From Fodinibacter luteus (GTDB taxonomy: Bacteria; Actinomycetota; Actinomycetes; Actinomycetales; Dermatophilaceae): a stretch of 64,000 bases of DNA. Under the pieces are notes generated by a model. The model ran no database searches and was not told the origin of the DNA. It saw only the letters and a list, made by a program, of their open reading frames with translations. The stretch is taken from positions 1 to 64,000 of the forward strand of contig NZ_BAABGM010000020.1 of the NCBI RefSeq assembly GCF_039541575.1, in the 5' to 3' direction. Within the stretch, counting starts at the first letter, position 1; every line of letters starts with the position of its first letter. Shown here in pieces: positions 62,498-64,000 of the stretch. The translations under genes were made by a program, and so were the position numbers.

Positions 62498-62752
62498 CCA
62501 GGATGCCCACCTGCCCGCGGAAGGGCCTGTCGACGTACGAACCCGGTGATGCGCCACCACTGGGGCCTGGCTGGACACTCGGGCGTACTGGACACCGACG
62601 ACGCTGGCGGCCGCGATGGACACGGCGATCAGGTCGAGAACGAGATTGCGCCGGCGGTGCCCGGCGCCGGGACGTCCGGGAGCATCCGTCGTGGGGAACG
62701 ACTGGGGTCCCCCGCTGAAGGACGGCGCTTCACGTGCTGGGACGTTCGTCAT
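62480..62752 (-). pseudogene. Broken membrane-protein start, possibly MFS
   Basis: ATG 62752 follows GAGGAGG and reads MTNVPAREAPSFSG, with one membrane helix (RRRNLVLDLIAVSIAAASVVGV) and then low-complexity sequence to a stop at 62480. The good ribosome site and single helix suggest the truncated 5' end of a transporter gene facing the BTAD relic. It may alternatively be a small membrane protein. Confidence 0.35.
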
Positions 62753-62978
62753 GGATCCTCCTCGGGCTCCCCGCGGCCGATCCGCGGCGTTGCATCCACG
62801 GTCGGGACACCGGGTTGCAGATCGCTGACGGCACTGTTGTCGCGCGGTTGCGACGGCCAGGTCACCTCCACGGCGCCAGCAGCTGGACCGTGGGCACGCC
62901 GCCCGACCGTTCACGTCCCGACGCGCCGTGGATGCGGCAGACGCCGGCTCCGACCGCCGTCGAAGGCTGCAGCGGTAG

Positions 62979-63118
62979 GCCATCGAGTGAGCAGGACACG
63001 CGCGGCGTCGCTCTCGATCACGGGCATGTTCTGCTCACTCGTGTGGTCGATCCGGCCACAGGTGATGCAGAGGGCGCGGCCTGTCGCGCGGCGTGCATCA
63101 CCGGACTCAGCCCTGATG
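62979..63118. repeat. 140-bp inverted repeat, right copy
   Basis: Reverse-oriented partner of 60898-61038; shared GGCCATCGA-TGAGCAGGACACGCGCGGC end, GGGCATGTTCTGCTCACTCGTG centre and GGTGATGCAGAGGGCGCG hairpin arm. The inner hairpin has decayed here. The pair brackets the VOC gene, the glutaredoxin-like gene and the gene relics. Confidence 0.85.
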
Positions 63119-63341
63119 CAGGCAGAACGTCCGCTCCTGCCTTCAGCCCGGTCCGGCGATGGCGCCCCACGCCGTCGACCCGATCGACAGCTGGAGCTCC
63201 GCCCACCCGAGGACGTCCGCTGCTCAGCTGACCGCTCACGCCCTCGGTGTCACCCCAAGACGACCCGGGCACCCCGGCGCCAGTCCTGGGGCCCGGTGGG
63301 GCCGGACCGCCACCAGGCACTCCGGATGCCGGCACGAGTAA

Positions 63342-63372
63342 GCCCCCGACAGCGTTTCCGCTGGCCGGGGGC
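63342..63372 (-). terminator. Hairpin downstream of the tRNA remnant
   Basis: GCCCCCG-a-CAGCG pairs with CGCTG-gc-CGGGGGC around a short TTTC loop. A second small hairpin (TCTGT/ACAGA, 63379-63394) lies between it and the tRNA 3' end. Both are where a terminator for the original tRNA gene would be. Confidence 0.55.
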
Positions 63373-63396
63373 CCGTCGTCTGTCTCAACACAGAGC

Positions 63397-63437
63397 GCGC
63401 CCGAAGGGATTCGAACCCCTAACCTTCTGATCCGTAG
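63397..63437 (-). other. 3' half of tRNA-Arg(ACG): candidate attachment site
   Basis: On the minus strand the segment runs from the anticodon loop (CTACGGA, anticodon ACG) through the anticodon stem TCAG, the variable loop, the T arm AGGGGTTCGAATCCCTT and the acceptor strand CGGGCGC. The 5' half (D arm, anticodon-stem CTGA, acceptor GCGCCCG) is absent on the right side, so it is not a functional tRNA. A tRNA 3' half cut in the anticodon loop is the usual footprint of tyrosine-recombinase integration. Intact terminator hairpins on its left suggest the island lies to the right. Confidence 0.75.
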
Positions 63438-63631
63438 GCACGCCAGAGGCCCGAATCGACACGAATGCTGATGACTCGACCCGACACCCAGGACGACGTT
63501 TTCGCAGGTCAGGTGCCTTGTGACGGCTCAGGTCGGCATCCGGCGCATTGTTACGGTTTCGACACCAAAACTGATTTTTGGAGCCAATTTTGGGGCCCAT
63601 GGCTGGCGGTCGCGGCGGCAGAATATTGGAC
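63438..63631. other. Lower-GC intergenic stretch
   Basis: About 190 bp that include AT-rich runs (ATTGTTACGG, AAACTGATTTTTGGAGCC, AGAATATTGG) unlike the rest of the window. No gene is supported. Composition fits recently acquired DNA on the right side of the attachment site. Confidence 0.5.
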
Positions 63632-63961
63632 TCAGGAGGACCGGTCGATGGCCGCCCTCACCGCTTCGACCATCACGGGCAGGTCGCGATCGACGGTGCT
63701 GCGCACGATCGCCGGCTCGACCAGGAGGTAGCCGTGGGCGATGCGGTTGCGCATCCCCCACATCTGGCTCCAGACGTCACCGAACAGCGCCTCGCGGTCA
63801 GCGGCGCTGAGCCCGGACAGCGCCTCGATCCCTGCCGAGAGACGCATGCAGATCGCGTCGATCGTCTTCTGGTCGGACAGGTCGCCCGATCCGTAGTCGG
63901 CCACGACCTCGAAGTGAGCCATCGCCTCCTGGAGCATCTGCTTCGGCTGGCGGCGTCTCAC
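63632..63961 (-). CDS. HepT-like (DUF86, HEPN) toxin
   Basis: 109 residues from GTG 63961, overlapping the upstream gene's stop. All-helical, with the HEPN signature R71-N-x3-H76 and a following GY (MRNRIAHGY), matching the RX4HXY-type motif of HepT ribonuclease/AMPylation-target toxins of type VII systems. KTIDAICMRLSAGIEAL fits the first helices. The partner MntA-type nucleotidyltransferase gene lies upstream, cut by the window edge. Confidence 0.85.
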   Translation of the reverse strand: MRRRQPKQMLQEAMAHFEVVADYGSGDLSDQKTIDAICMRLSAGIEALSGLSAADREALFGDVWSQMWGMRNRIAHGYLLVEPAIVRSTVDRDLPVMVEAVRAAIDRSS

Positions 63962-64000
63962 AACGGCACCGCCTCGGCCAGAGCCCGGTCACGCAGTGCA
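63958..64000 (-). CDS. C-terminus of a MntA-type nucleotidyltransferase antitoxin (partial)
   Basis: The last 13 codons (ALRDRALAEAVPL, then TGA) enter from the right edge and overlap the HepT start. The EAVPL ending is typical of minimal nucleotidyltransferases paired with HepT. Only the tail is visible, so the identity rests on its partner. Confidence 0.6.
   Translation of the reverse strand, partial: ALRDRALAEAVPL

Noticed and set aside
63397..63437. Functional tRNA-Arg gene
   Set aside because: The D arm, 5' acceptor strand and 5' anticodon stem are missing on the right side; only the 3' half is present.

Overview
The window is very GC-rich (about 72% by my estimate), dense in genes, and uses GTG/TTG starts, four-base ATGA/GTGA gene overlaps and several apparently leaderless promoters. 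Together with a LexA-type box, an AfsR-like BTAD relic and F420-type proteins this points to an actinobacterium, most likely Micrococcales (Intrasporangiaceae-like); the family assignment is inference. No plasmid or phage core genes are seen.

Layout. 1-11 kb: an edge gene with an SOS-like box, a large protein resembling pyrophosphate-dependent PEP carboxykinase, an M17 aminopeptidase, a META lipoprotein, an alpha/beta hydrolase, and an overlapping SulP / lipid kinase / PAP2 operon. 11-32 kb: a self-contained cell-surface island with an Asp-rich secreted protein, three paralogous sensor kinases, two OmpR-type regulators, a receiver-only regulator, a small secreted beta-structured protein and a 4045-residue secreted protein made of beta-helices, Ig-like repeats and DNRLRE domains. 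Related hairpin elements lie at both outer edges. 32-35 kb: a translationally coupled MFS / ArsR-rhodanese / cysteine desulfurase operon behind an ArsR-like operator. 35-43.6 kb (minus strand): a peptide-utilisation operon (two M20 peptidases, Dcu and APC carriers, lipoprotein), then a divergent G6PD-like dehydrogenase with an SMP-30 lactonase. 43.8-50 kb: CoA-disulfide-reductase/rhodanese coupled to a GH63-like glucosidase, then a secreted M28 peptidase. 50-61 kb: a SnoaL-like protein, an NMO-family flavoenzyme facing a PucR-type regulator, DinB, an APH-like kinase, an ABC exporter, tyrosine phenol-lyase, and a nucleotidyltransferase/CDP-alcohol transferase fusion. 61-64 kb: a decayed accessory end with a 140-bp inverted repeat pair, broken genes, the 3' half of tRNA-Arg(ACG) and a HepT/MntA-type toxin-antitoxin pair running off the edge.

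How it may work together. The clearest candidate for an undescribed system is 11.2-31.7 kb: three kinases with the same family of extracytoplasmic sensor appear dedicated to secreted envelope proteins, chiefly the giant protein. A second theme is sulfane sulfur: ArsR-rhodanese, cysteine desulfurase and CoADR-rhodanese occur within 13 kb. The right end looks like the edge of a tRNA-targeted genomic island that continues beyond the window.
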